Shown here: positions 1 to 7,544 of the stretch, piece by piece | Numbering within the stretch: the stretch's first letter is position 1 | Layout: each line of letters starts with the position of its first letter | DNA from: an uncultured Candidatus Melainabacteria bacterium | GTDB taxonomy: Bacteria; Cyanobacteriota; Vampirovibrionia; Gastranaerophilales; Gastranaerophilaceae | Assembly: GCA_947525005.1 (NCBI GenBank) | Contig: CANNUY010000003.1 | Span: forward strand, 103,278-167,277 | Direction: 5' to 3' | Length of the DNA: 64,000 bases | The notes under the pieces: model-generated | Seen by the model: the letters and a program-made list of their open reading frames with translations, nothing else | Told to the model about the DNA's origin: nothing | Database searches by the model: none | Program-made: the position numbers and the translations under genes

Positions 1-225
1 CCAAAGGCTGATATACATTTGTTATTAGTTCCAAAGATGCACGTAGAAAGTCTAAATGAACTTGATGACGAGCAGTTGTTAGGTAAATTAATGATGAACG
101 TACGAAAAGTTACAAAACAACTTGGCATAAAAAGTTATAGAACAGTTATTAATACAGGTCGTGAAGCAGGTCAGGAAGTATTTCACTTGCATATACATAT
201 ATTATCAGGAGATATTAAATTATGA
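1..225 (+). CDS. HIT-family protein, 3' part
   Basis: This is the C-terminal 74 residues of a histidine triad (HIT/HINT) protein whose start lies before the window; the frame is open from base 1. The HLHIHILSG segment near the end is the His-x-His-x-His triad that binds the nucleotide phosphate, and the upstream LLVPKMHVESL and NTGREAGQ segments are typical of the HINT branch. Family members hydrolyse nucleoside phosphoramidates or related nucleotides in the cytosol. The stop codon overlaps the start of the spermidine synthase gene (ATGA), so the two are probably cotranscribed and translationally coupled. The exact substrate cannot be told. Confidence 0.9.
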   Translation, partial: PKADIHLLLVPKMHVESLNELDDEQLLGKLMMNVRKVTKQLGIKSYRTVINTGREAGQEVFHLHIHILSGDIKL

Positions 226-1064
226 CAGAATTTTATAAAGAAATTACACCAAACGGATATGGAATAGCTATAAAGAAAAAATCAACATTGTTCTCTGAAC
301 AGTCAGAATTTCAAAAAGTTGAGATTATTGAATCTGATTCAACATTAGGAAAATTTTTGACTCTTGATGATTTGATGATGTGTACAGAAGGTGATGAATT
401 TTATTATCACGAAATGATTTCACATATACCTATGATGCATCATAAATCACCAAAATCAGTTTTAGTAATTGGTGGTGGTGATGGTGGAACTATTAGAGAA
501 GTTTTAAAACATAAGACTGTTGAAAAAGTTGTGCTTTGCGAGATAGATGGAATGGTAATAGATGCTTGCAAAAAATATTTGCCTACGATGGCTTGTGAGT
601 TAGATAATCCAAAGGTAGAAATCAAGGTTGAAGATGCTATTGAATTTATCAAAGATAAAAAAGATGAATATGATATAATATTGATTGATTCAACAGATCC
701 AATGGGACCAGGAGAAGGCTTGTTTACAGAAGAATTTTATACGAATGCAAAAAAATCATTGAAAAAGGGTGGTATACTTTGTGCTCAATCTGAATCTCCT
801 GTAGCACAAAAAGATGCGATTGAAAAAATGTATAAATTATTAAAGAAAGTGTTCCCAATTACATCTACATTCACATCACCAATTCCAACATACCCAGGAG
901 GATATTGGGCTTGGGCATTTTGTTCAGAGGAAGTTGAACCATTATCTTATTTTGCTGATGATAGAGAAGAAGATATTGTCAAAACTTGTAAGATTTATAA
1001 TAAAGATTATCACTATGCAAGATTTGCGCTTCCAAATTATTTAAAGGAATTAGTTTCTGAATAG
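222..1064 (+). CDS. speE: Spermidine synthase
   Basis: A 280-residue polyamine aminopropyltransferase that moves the aminopropyl group of decarboxylated S-adenosylmethionine to putrescine. The N-terminal beta domain is followed by a Rossmann methyltransferase-like fold with the nucleotide loop GGGDGGTIREVLKH near residue 85 and the catalytic region DSTDPMGPGEGLF near residue 160. A QSESP segment and a YPGGYWAW segment complete the family pattern. Length is normal. The start overlaps the HIT gene stop by 4 bases. No adenosylmethionine decarboxylase or agmatinase gene is next to it, so the rest of the polyamine pathway lies elsewhere. Confidence 0.95.
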   Translation: MTEFYKEITPNGYGIAIKKKSTLFSEQSEFQKVEIIESDSTLGKFLTLDDLMMCTEGDEFYYHEMISHIPMMHHKSPKSVLVIGGGDGGTIREVLKHKTVEKVVLCEIDGMVIDACKKYLPTMACELDNPKVEIKVEDAIEFIKDKKDEYDIILIDSTDPMGPGEGLFTEEFYTNAKKSLKKGGILCAQSESPVAQKDAIEKMYKLLKKVFPITSTFTSPIPTYPGGYWAWAFCSEEVEPLSYFADDREEDIVKTCKIYNKDYHYARFALPNYLKELVSE

Positions 1065-1085
1065 AAAATATAAAAGGATTTAATA

Positions 1086-1331
1086 ATGTTTAAAAGTATA
1101 ATAATGAGTATATTAGCGACAGCATTGATTGTATTCGGAGTTGGCTATTGGGTTAATGGCTGGTTTCTACAAGGTTATAATTGGTTGTGGCTAGCGATTC
1201 CTTCTTTATGGGTATGTTACCAAATATTTTTAAGATTTTTCAAAGTTTTAGACATTTTAATAGGAATTGCTGTTATTGTATTGATTGTTGCTTTGAAAAT
1301 GAATGGAGTGAATCTTCCATTTATTGGTTAA
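1086..1331 (+). CDS. Small two-helix membrane protein
   Basis: An 81-residue hydrophobic protein that I do not recognise. An N-terminal membrane segment (about residues 5-25) is followed by a tryptophan-rich loop (WVNGWFLQGYNWLW) and one or two further hydrophobic stretches (about 33-50 and 56-72). It begins 21 bases after speE with an AAGGA ribosome site just upstream, so it is probably the last gene of the HIT-speE transcription unit. A hairpin follows about 30 bases after the stop. An overlapping ORF in another frame (1181-1369) has no comparable support. Confidence 0.6.
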   Translation: MFKSIIMSILATALIVFGVGYWVNGWFLQGYNWLWLAIPSLWVCYQIFLRFFKVLDILIGIAVIVLIVALKMNGVNLPFIG

Positions 1332-1360
1332 TGGATAACAGAAAAATATTAGATAGGGCA

Positions 1361-1392
1361 AAGAGTTGAATCCATCACATAATTCAACTCTT
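1361..1392 (+). terminator. Hairpin after the speE operon
   Basis: A perfect 11-bp inverted repeat (AAGAGTTGAAT with ATTCAACTCTT) around a 10-base loop, about 30 bases after the membrane protein stop. Only a weak T-rich tail (TTGTTTAG) follows, so it is a plausible but not strong intrinsic terminator. Confidence 0.5.
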
Positions 1393-1457
1393 GTTTAGGA
1401 CCCTGCCTATTTGACAAAATATATTATAATTCAATTCTTAATGTCATGCAACAAAAA

Positions 1458-1509
1458 ATTGTCATTTTATAATGTGTTACATTAAAAAATAGTTATTTTT
1501 TATGACAAT
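1458..1509. promoter_or_regulatory. Inverted repeat ahead of the XRE gene
   Basis: ATTGTCAT at 1458-1465 and its exact complement ATGACAAT at 1502-1509 lie 65-115 bases upstream of the XRE-type regulator gene, in AT-rich non-coding DNA. This could be an operator for that regulator, which would be autoregulation. The link is inference; an 8-bp inverted repeat can arise by chance in AT-rich DNA. Confidence 0.3.
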
Positions 1510-1574
1510 CAGCATTATAGTTTATTTCTTACTATCGGTTTAAACTTACTAAAATAATAAAAGAGGAATTTATT

Positions 1575-1898
1575 ATGAATTCATTTAAAAGTAGGTTTGG
1601 TAAACGATTAAAAGAATTGAGAAAACGAGCAGGGTATACACAAGAAAAACTTGCTGAAAAGGTAGGAATTGAGCCACCAAATATCTCAAAGATAGAAAAT
1701 GGAATCCATTTCCCACAGTCTGATAAATTGCTAAAGTTCGCAAATGCCTTTGGTGTTGATATAATGGCTCTTTTTGAGTTGGATGAACCTAAAGATCCTG
1801 ATACTCTTTTAAAAGAAATTTATGAATATTTGGAAACAACTGACGTAAGAAATATTGAGTTTGTGCATAACTTTATAAATATATTGAGAAAATATTAG
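1575..1898 (+). CDS. XRE-family transcriptional regulator
   Basis: A 107-residue protein whose first 65 residues form a Cro/CI-type helix-turn-helix domain: RLKELRKRAGYTQEKLAEKV, then NISKIENG as recognition helix and helix 4. The last 40 residues (FELDEPKDPDTLLKEIYEYL onward) probably form a helical oligomerisation tail. The start has a good AGAGGA site 8 bases upstream. It stands alone, just outside the left repeats of the tRNA-Ile island, so it may belong to an older island layer or to the host. The target is unknown; an inverted repeat lies in its upstream region. Confidence 0.85.
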   Translation: MNSFKSRFGKRLKELRKRAGYTQEKLAEKVGIEPPNISKIENGIHFPQSDKLLKFANAFGVDIMALFELDEPKDPDTLLKEIYEYLETTDVRNIEFVHNFINILRKY

Positions 1899-2000
1899 GG
1901 AAAAATATATAACATATAACTTTAAAAAATTATAGAATATTAATAAGTAAAACGATGCTTAATTGTTTTAAATATGAACAGAATTTTTATAACGCATTCA

Positions 2001-2126
2001 GAGAAAATAAACTTAATGTTTGAATCATCTTTGTAGCATATAAAAAAGGACACCAACTGGCGAAAATAAATAACTAATATCCTTATCAGGCCTCTCACAA
2101 AACGTGACATTTAGTCACCTTTTGCT
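2001..2126. repeat. Left island repeat, copy A
   Basis: A 126-base unit repeated at 2172-2297 with 2 mismatches and no gaps (offset 171). It contains a truncated copy of the tRNA-Ile terminator arm (2042-2060, AAAAAAGGACACCAACTGG) and the core CCTTATCAGG at 2081-2090, which matches the reverse complement of the tRNA-Ile anticodon loop. It is followed by GTGCTCTAACCAC at 2134-2146, resembling the tRNA D-arm. It looks like a decayed tRNA-proximal attachment site. Confidence 0.75.
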
Positions 2127-2231
2127 CGGCAGAGTGCTCTAACCACGTACTGAATACTTAGAGCGTACTCAGATAAAATAAACTCAATGTTTGAATCATC
2201 TTTGTAGCATATAAAAAAGGACACCAACTGG
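2125..2231. repeat. 107-bp direct repeat, left
   Basis: This 107-base segment recurs at 9954-10060 with 2 substitutions and no gaps. It starts with CTCGGCAGAGTGCTCTAACC and ends with GGACACCAACTGG. The pair brackets about 7.8 kb and is the clearest physical evidence for the limits of an integrated element. The right copy runs straight into the functional terminator and tRNA-Ile gene; the left copy breaks off there and continues into unrelated sequence. Confidence 0.85.
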
Positions 2232-2297
2232 CGAAAATAAATAACTAATATCCTTATCAGGCCTCTCACAAAACGTGACATTTAGTCACCTTTTGCT
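2172..2297. repeat. Left island repeat, copy B
   Basis: Second copy of the 126-base unit, 124 of 126 bases identical to copy A. The core CCTTATCAGG lies at 2252-2261. The near identity of A and B points to a recent tandem duplication or to recombination between stacked attachment sites. Confidence 0.75.
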
Positions 2298-2519
2298 ATT
2301 TTGTGTTACTTAAAATACACACAAGTTCATTTGCTTGTAATAAAGTTCATAAATTTATACACTGGTAGTTTATACGTATTTCAAGACTTGTTGGGTCTTA
2401 TGGAGAATTAACTGATATAAAAATATAATGACATTAAAAAATGTTTTACATAGTTTAGTTAATTATGATTATTTTAAAGAAACTTCTATTTAAAGATTAA
2501 ATAGACAAAAAAGATGAGA

Positions 2520-3626
2520 TTAATTAAACAATTTTGAACATTCTTTTTGAATATCTAATGCGATATCTTTTGCGAAATTTTTTTTTAGTCCTATATTTTT
2601 TGCAACAGCTAGGATATTTTCTAAAGTCGGATTTTTACCCTCGCCATTAATTGTTGTCGCGTGTTCTCCATTAAATGAAAAACTGTAAGTCAAATCGTAT
2701 GCAGGAGATAAATGCCATTCTTTTTTTGTATCATCAAAAAGAAAAGAAAAATTCTTTGAATGGTCATCTCGATTGTGTGCAAACACATTAAAGCACATTA
2801 ATCTAAACATTTGTTCAATATCCTGATAATTTCTAGTCAATTCAAGTGTTAATTTCATCAACGTATTGTAATCAAGATTAGGAAGTCTGTGACTTGTCTC
2901 TAAAAGCCCGCTAACTGATACCATATGAACTTTTTTACCATTTTTACGGTCAAACCTTTTTATTCCAAAATATCCAGAACAAATTTTAGATGGAAAAAGC
3001 CTTGTTTCAGTCATATTTATTCCGCAATTTTTTGCACATAGGGAATATTGATATTCTTTTTCTCCTATATTTTTAGGATCAGATGATGATGGGAACTTAA
3101 TAATCCAATCCTCATTGTCAATAGACGTTAAAATTTTGGGTCTTGCTCCACCAGATGAACCGCCTAAATTAAAAATCTCATCTAAATTTTCTGAATTTTG
3201 TGATTCTAGTATATTTGAACACTCTTGAGCAAGAATATCATAATCTTGAATACTATTTCCAGATTCAAACTTATGTTCAGGCTTGTAAGTCAAAGCCCCC
3301 ATACCACATTCTTGAACAACAGCAAGTCTATTAAGGTCATCTATTTCATTAGGGTTAATTTTATTTTTCAAAAATAATCTATCAACGAGTAATCGCCCCC
3401 AACCATCAGGCAAACTGTCATTAAAAACTCCAAATAATCCACCAAATGGGTCATATTTTGGAATAAAAACTTTCTTTATGAGCGGTAAACTAAACGGTGA
3501 AATGCTAAACCCATTATTCAACCAATCTAAATCATATTCAAAAGCAATAACTCTATCTGGAGTTTTAGCCAGAGTACCAACTAAAATATCATTATAAAAA
3601 ACTTTTAAATATTTATAGTTATCCAT
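2520..3626 (-). CDS. hipA: HipA-type toxin kinase
   Basis: A 368-residue serine/threonine kinase of the HipA family, the toxin of a type II toxin-antitoxin pair; E. coli HipA phosphorylates glutamyl-tRNA synthetase and induces persistence. The N-terminal lobe (YNDILVGTLAKT) matches the HipA N1 domain. The GGSSGGARPK loop near residue 155 is the ATP-binding P-loop-like motif, NRDDHSKNFSF near residue 285 contains the catalytic aspartate, and SPAYDLTYSF near residue 308 carries the metal-binding aspartate. All key residues are present, so it should be active. It overlaps the 3' end of hipB by 8 bases and is read after it. Confidence 0.92.
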   Translation of the reverse strand: MDNYKYLKVFYNDILVGTLAKTPDRVIAFEYDLDWLNNGFSISPFSLPLIKKVFIPKYDPFGGLFGVFNDSLPDGWGRLLVDRLFLKNKINPNEIDDLNRLAVVQECGMGALTYKPEHKFESGNSIQDYDILAQECSNILESQNSENLDEIFNLGGSSGGARPKILTSIDNEDWIIKFPSSSDPKNIGEKEYQYSLCAKNCGINMTETRLFPSKICSGYFGIKRFDRKNGKKVHMVSVSGLLETSHRLPNLDYNTLMKLTLELTRNYQDIEQMFRLMCFNVFAHNRDDHSKNFSFLFDDTKKEWHLSPAYDLTYSFSFNGEHATTINGEGKNPTLENILAVAKNIGLKKNFAKDIALDIQKECSKLFN

Positions 3627-3897
3627 TTATAACCTCATCAATTGAGTTGTAATTTTTTTGTGTGAATAAATTTTCCAAATCTTGCTCTAAATTAAGAGCT
3701 ATTAGAATTTTTATAAAAGAATTCAAAGAAATTTCATACTTGGACTCAAACCTTTTAATAGAACCAAGGCTAACACCAGATTTTGTAGATAGTAGAACTT
3801 GAGAAATTTTAAACTTTTTCCTGTGTTGCTTAATTCTCTCAACCAATTCTTTTGCAATATCATTAGGAGTTTTAGGATTAAATAAGGCATTATTCAT
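3619..3897 (-). CDS. hipB: HipB-type antitoxin, HTH
   Basis: A 92-residue XRE-type DNA-binding protein that precedes hipA, the usual order for HipBA pairs. Residues 10-75 hold the helix-turn-helix (ISQVLLSTKSGVSLGSIKRF). HipB proteins bind operators in their own promoter and hold HipA inactive. Two copies of TAGATAATATATT lie at 3897-3911 and 3938-3953 around the predicted promoter. The predicted transcription start falls on or beside the ATG, so the message may be leaderless; no ribosome binding site is visible. Confidence 0.88.
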   Translation of the reverse strand: MNNALFNPKTPNDIAKELVERIKQHRKKFKISQVLLSTKSGVSLGSIKRFESKYEISLNSFIKILIALNLEQDLENLFTQKNYNSIDEVING

Positions 3898-3953
3898 AGA
3901 TAATATATTATGCCAAATTTAATAAAAAGTCAATATTTAGATAATATATTGTC
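3897..3953 (-). promoter_or_regulatory. hipBA promoter with two operator sites
   Basis: On the minus strand TTGACT (3928-3933) and TAATAT (3905-3910) are separated by exactly 17 bases, a good sigma-70-type promoter. A repeated, nearly palindromic element TAGATAATATATT(A/G)T occurs over the start point (3897-3911) and just upstream of the -35 box (3938-3953). This is the arrangement expected for HipB autorepression. The protein-site link is inference. Confidence 0.6.
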
Positions 3954-4051
3954 TAATATTTTAAAAGACAAATAATGCAACAAAATGAAGTTGTGTTGTA
4001 TTTTGAGGGTAAATATATAGGGGTAATTTTGCAGTCTATAGTTTTTTGAAT

Positions 4052-4095
4052 GCTATTTAAACGATATTTAAACGCTGTTTAAAAGGTGTTTAAAT
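4052..4095 (+). repeat. Four tandem 11-bp repeats
   Basis: Four contiguous 11-base units at 4052, 4063, 4074 and 4085 (GCTATTTAAAC, GATATTTAAAC, GCTGTTTAAAA, GGTGTTTAAAT) end 69 bases before the recombinase start codon. The shared centre is TTTAAA with a period of about one helical turn, which places a bound protein on one face of the DNA. They could be arm-type binding sites for the recombinase, an operator, or iterons. No replication gene is nearby, so recombinase or regulator sites are favoured. Confidence 0.6.
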
Positions 4096-4164
4096 TTTGT
4101 GTCATTAGACTTTACTTTTTATATGAAAGAAGCAATCATTGTCGGTGATTAAGCGAGTTTGAAA

Positions 4165-4704
4165 ATGAATGTAGTACAACCTATAAAAAAGATAGAAGAT
4201 ATTCAAAAGATTAAAAAATATTTGGCAAAAAAGCAAAGAGATGTACTGCTTTTTAGTTTTGGGATAAATACAGGGCTCAGAATATCTGATATATTATCGC
4301 TTGATGTTGGGAATGTAAAGGGCCGAGATCATATTGAAATTAGAGAGAAAAAGACGAATAAGTATAAGAAATTCCCGCTTAATAGGTTTTTGAAGGAGGA
4401 GATTGATTTATTTGTAGAAGGTTTGCCTGGGGAACAACCGCTATTTTATACACAAAAACATTGCAGGCTTGATAGAGCACAGGCATATAGAATTTTGAAT
4501 AAGGCTACACAAGCCGTTGGGGTGAAGGAGAGAATCGGAACACATACACTGAGAAAGACATTCGGGTATCATCATTATAAAAAATATAATGATATAGTAC
4601 TCCTGCAAAAAATCTTTAACCACTCATCACCATCAGTAACACTTCGCTACATCGGAATCGAACAAGACACGATCGATGAAAGCTATATAAATTTTTATTT
4701 ATAG
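4165..4704 (+). CDS. Short tyrosine recombinase (integrase)
   Basis: A 179-residue protein holding almost only the catalytic domain of the XerC/XerD/phage integrase family. Counting from this start, Arg39 (TGLRISD), the HTLRKTFG box with His127 and Arg130, His153 (FNHSSPSV) and the nucleophile Tyr162 (TLRYIGI) are all visible; a lysine-rich beta-hairpin (EKKTNKYKK) supplies the catalytic Lys. The usual N-terminal core-binding and arm-binding domains are missing, as in the short integrases found in small genomic islands. A TTG six bases upstream is an alternative start. It probably integrates the island at tRNA-Ile. Confidence 0.85.
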   Translation: MNVVQPIKKIEDIQKIKKYLAKKQRDVLLFSFGINTGLRISDILSLDVGNVKGRDHIEIREKKTNKYKKFPLNRFLKEEIDLFVEGLPGEQPLFYTQKHCRLDRAQAYRILNKATQAVGVKERIGTHTLRKTFGYHHYKKYNDIVLLQKIFNHSSPSVTLRYIGIEQDTIDESYINFYL

Positions 4705-4729
4705 AATATGCTTGTAATAAAATATAAGT

Positions 4730-5389
4730 ATGAAAACACAAGAAGAAATTGTATTTAAATCAAATGGCTGGCAAACTGTCAATAGGCTTGGACTTTTGAA
4801 TGAAAATTATCACACGCTTATTCTAAATTACAATGAGCTAAAAAATGAAATTATAAAAATACAAACTGGTGCTGAACCAATATTGTTATTATTTAACAAC
4901 CTAAATTTAAATCGTTATATTTTCAATTTTCTCGCTTCAACTACTGCTTTAATCGATTCTTGTAGAAATACAATGAAGTTTTATAAAGAAACAGATTTAT
5001 ATAAAACATATGAAGATGATGTAAAAAAGTTATTTGCAAGAAATAAAGAAGCAATATTCATAAAAGATATAAGAAATTGTATGATGCATTATAAGATAAT
5101 TTTCCCTTGCCTTTCCGATAATAATCAAGTTAGTTTTGAAGTCTATCAATTAAATGAATTTAAAGGATGGACATCGTTATCAAAAGAATTTATTCAAGAA
5201 CAAGGAAAATTTGTTACTATAATACCCTTGATAGAAAATTATTTTAAAAGATTAGAACCTTTTTATATGGAGATTTATTCAAAAATAAGAGAATTTCATC
5301 GAGAAGATTTTAAGGAAACAATTAAACTCGCTTCTGAAATTGATATGGCTTTGCCAAATATTTATTTCAAATTGGCATATAAAGTCTAA
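4730..5389 (+). CDS. HEPN-motif protein, putative RNase
   Basis: A 219-residue mostly helical protein I cannot place in a named family. The segment IKDIRNCMMHY contains Arg115-x4-His120 at the end of a predicted helix, the R-x4-6-H signature of HEPN-domain ribonucleases found in many abortive-infection and toxin systems. An earlier helix (ALIDSCRNTMKFY) fits the first half of a four-helix HEPN bundle. It lies 25 bases after the recombinase and 94 bases before the nuclease-methyltransferase gene, in the same direction. No ribosome binding site is evident before the ATG. RNase activity is inference from the motif. Confidence 0.55.
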   Translation: MKTQEEIVFKSNGWQTVNRLGLLNENYHTLILNYNELKNEIIKIQTGAEPILLLFNNLNLNRYIFNFLASTTALIDSCRNTMKFYKETDLYKTYEDDVKKLFARNKEAIFIKDIRNCMMHYKIIFPCLSDNNQVSFEVYQLNEFKGWTSLSKEFIQEQGKFVTIIPLIENYFKRLEPFYMEIYSKIREFHREDFKETIKLASEIDMALPNIYFKLAYKV

Positions 5390-5483
5390 TTATAAATAAT
5401 TAATGATTGTGATATAAATCGCTTTACAATTCATCATAATAAGAATTTTCATGCTAATATGGATATACAAGTGAGGGTTAGTT

Positions 5484-7544
5484 ATGGAAAAGATTATTGC
5501 TGAAATCAAACGACTTAGTTTATTTAATGAAGAAGAGCAACAAAGATTAATAGATAAATTAAGGGAAAATGATAAGGGAAAAACAATTGTTGAATGTTTG
5601 GTTCGAAAAACGGACATAATCTTAACCCCAGAAGAAGCTGTAAGACAACTATTTTTAGATAGATTAATAAATGAATATAAATATCCTGTATCTAGGATTA
5701 AATTAGAACATGCTATTCATTTCGGTCGTGAAGTAAAGCGAGCAGACATTGTCATTTTTGAAAAAGAACGCCCTGCAACAGAGTACATAATTATTGAACT
5801 AAAGAAATCAAAAGAAAAAGATGGTAAAGAGCAATTACGTAGTTATTGTAATGCAACAGGGGCTACGATGTCTGTTTGGACTAATGGTTCTCAAATAACA
5901 TTTTTTAATAGAAAAGATCCTAATTATTTTGAAGAAATTCCAAATATTCCAACAGAAACCCAATCATTAAAAAATATTTTAGATGAACCTTTTACATTAA
6001 AAGATTTAATTATAAAAGATAAAATTTTAAAAGAAGGAAAATCTTTAAGACAAATTATTGAAAATATGGAAGATGAAGTTCTTGCAAATGCTGGTGTAGA
6101 TGTATTTGAAGAATGTTTCAAGCTTATTTTTACAAAGTTGTATGATGAAAGTTTAAGTAAGAAAGATAAAGAAATTATAACCTATGATGTTGATAGTAAT
6201 TGTGAATGTGAATCATTAGCAGATTTAGAATATAAAGAATACATAGAATTGGTAAAAAAAGTTAATGATAAAAAATTTAGACAACTTGAATTCAGAAATA
6301 AAGGCGAAACCGATTTAGAACTAAAAAATAAAATTCAAAAGCTCTTTGATAGTGCTAAAACAAAATGGAAAGGTGTTTTCACTGAAGATGCAAAAATAAA
6401 CCTTTCTCCATCGCATTTATCAGTTTGTGTTTCAAGTATTCAAGATGTTAAATTATTCAATTCAAATCTTCAAATCATAGATGAAGCTTTTGAATATCTA
6501 ATCAATAAATCTTCTAAAGGTGAAAAAGGACAATACTTTACTCCTCGTCATGTAATTGATATGTGTGTAAAAATGTTAAATCCGCAAAAAGGTGAATATA
6601 TGATAGATACTGCATCGGGTTCTTGTGGTTTCCCTGTTCATACAATCTTTAAGATTACAGGTAAATTATTCTCAAATGCTGATATTCCGGATGACGAAAA
6701 AGAGAATGTTTTAAAAATTTTTGGTATAGATTTTGATGAAAAAGCTGTTCGTGTTGCAAGAACTTTAAACTTAATTGCAGGGGATGGCAATACCAATGTT
6801 TTGCATTTAAACACTCTTGATTATGATAGATGGAAAAATACAATAGAATCTCTTGAATGGTATGATACTTATGGAGAAGGTATTAAACGATTAAAAAAAT
6901 TACAAAAAGATAAAGACTCATACAAAGAATTCAATTTTGATATATTAATGGCAAATCCACCTTTTGCAGGTGATATAAAGGAACAAACAATTCTTGCAAA
7001 ATATGATTTAGCTTTTAAAGATGAAGCAAAAAATAAAATGAAGCCTAAGGTTGGAAGAGATATTTTATTTATCGAAAGAAACTTAGATTTCGTAAGACCT
7101 GGTGGAAGACTTGCAATAGTATTACCTCAAGGTAGATTTAATAATACATCTGATAAAGATATAAGAGAATATATTGCGCAAAAAGCAAGAATTCTTGCAG
7201 TAGTTGGTTTGGATGTAAATACGTTTAAACCCCACACAGGAACCAAGACAAGTGTTATGTTTTTACAAAAATGGAATGATGATGATTCTAATAAAAGATA
7301 TTATTGTCCAAAAGTTGAAGACTACCCTATCTTTTTTGCAGTGTCAGAACAAAGCGGGAAAGATAACTCAGGAAAATATATATATGCAACAGATGAAAAC
7401 GGTCATTTAATACTTGATAAACATGGACATTTTGTATTAGAGCATGATCTCCACAACCATGATGGAGACTTGCCAGATGGTATAGCAGAAGCATTTATTG
7501 ATTTTGCAAAATCTGAAAAACTTTCTTTTTGGAGTGAAGAATAA
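5484..7544 (+). CDS. Nuclease-methyltransferase fusion (BcgI-like RM subunit)
   Basis: A 686-residue protein that joins restriction and modification in one chain. Residues 45-135 form an HsdR-N-like PD-(D/E)xK nuclease module: Asp88 (KRADIVIF) and Glu105-x-Lys107 (IIIELKK). A helical linker follows. Residues 340-600 form an N6-adenine methyltransferase of the HsdM type: QYFTPRHV, the SAM loop DTASGSCGFP near 375, FGIDFDEKAVRVA near 412 and the catalytic NPPF near 491. No separate hsdR with a helicase domain is present. This layout resembles type IIB/IIG enzymes such as BcgI, where an RM chain works with a separate specificity chain. The specificity gene follows with a 1-base overlap. Confidence 0.85.
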   Translation: MEKIIAEIKRLSLFNEEEQQRLIDKLRENDKGKTIVECLVRKTDIILTPEEAVRQLFLDRLINEYKYPVSRIKLEHAIHFGREVKRADIVIFEKERPATEYIIIELKKSKEKDGKEQLRSYCNATGATMSVWTNGSQITFFNRKDPNYFEEIPNIPTETQSLKNILDEPFTLKDLIIKDKILKEGKSLRQIIENMEDEVLANAGVDVFEECFKLIFTKLYDESLSKKDKEIITYDVDSNCECESLADLEYKEYIELVKKVNDKKFRQLEFRNKGETDLELKNKIQKLFDSAKTKWKGVFTEDAKINLSPSHLSVCVSSIQDVKLFNSNLQIIDEAFEYLINKSSKGEKGQYFTPRHVIDMCVKMLNPQKGEYMIDTASGSCGFPVHTIFKITGKLFSNADIPDDEKENVLKIFGIDFDEKAVRVARTLNLIAGDGNTNVLHLNTLDYDRWKNTIESLEWYDTYGEGIKRLKKLQKDKDSYKEFNFDILMANPPFAGDIKEQTILAKYDLAFKDEAKNKMKPKVGRDILFIERNLDFVRPGGRLAIVLPQGRFNNTSDKDIREYIAQKARILAVVGLDVNTFKPHTGTKTSVMFLQKWNDDDSNKRYYCPKVEDYPIFFAVSEQSGKDNSGKYIYATDENGHLILDKHGHFVLEHDLHNHDGDLPDGIAEAFIDFAKSEKLSFWSEE

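Larger units (their letters stand above)
1899..2519. other. Non-coding left end of the island
   Basis: A 621-base stretch without a credible gene. It holds two near-identical 126-base copies of a unit (2001-2126 and 2172-2297) that resembles the trailer, anticodon-loop and D-arm parts of the tRNA-Ile locus at 10.0-10.15 kb. From 2298 to 2519 I see only AT-rich sequence between the repeats and the 3' end of hipA. Confidence 0.7.

Noticed and set aside
1411..1430. TTGACA followed by TATAAT
   Set aside because: The boxes are only 8 bases apart, far too close for a sigma-70 promoter; each is a chance match in AT-rich DNA.
2125..2231. A second functional tRNA gene in the island repeats
   Set aside because: D-arm-like and anticodon-loop-like pieces are present, but no acceptor stem or T-arm can be formed; these are remnants or recombination sites.
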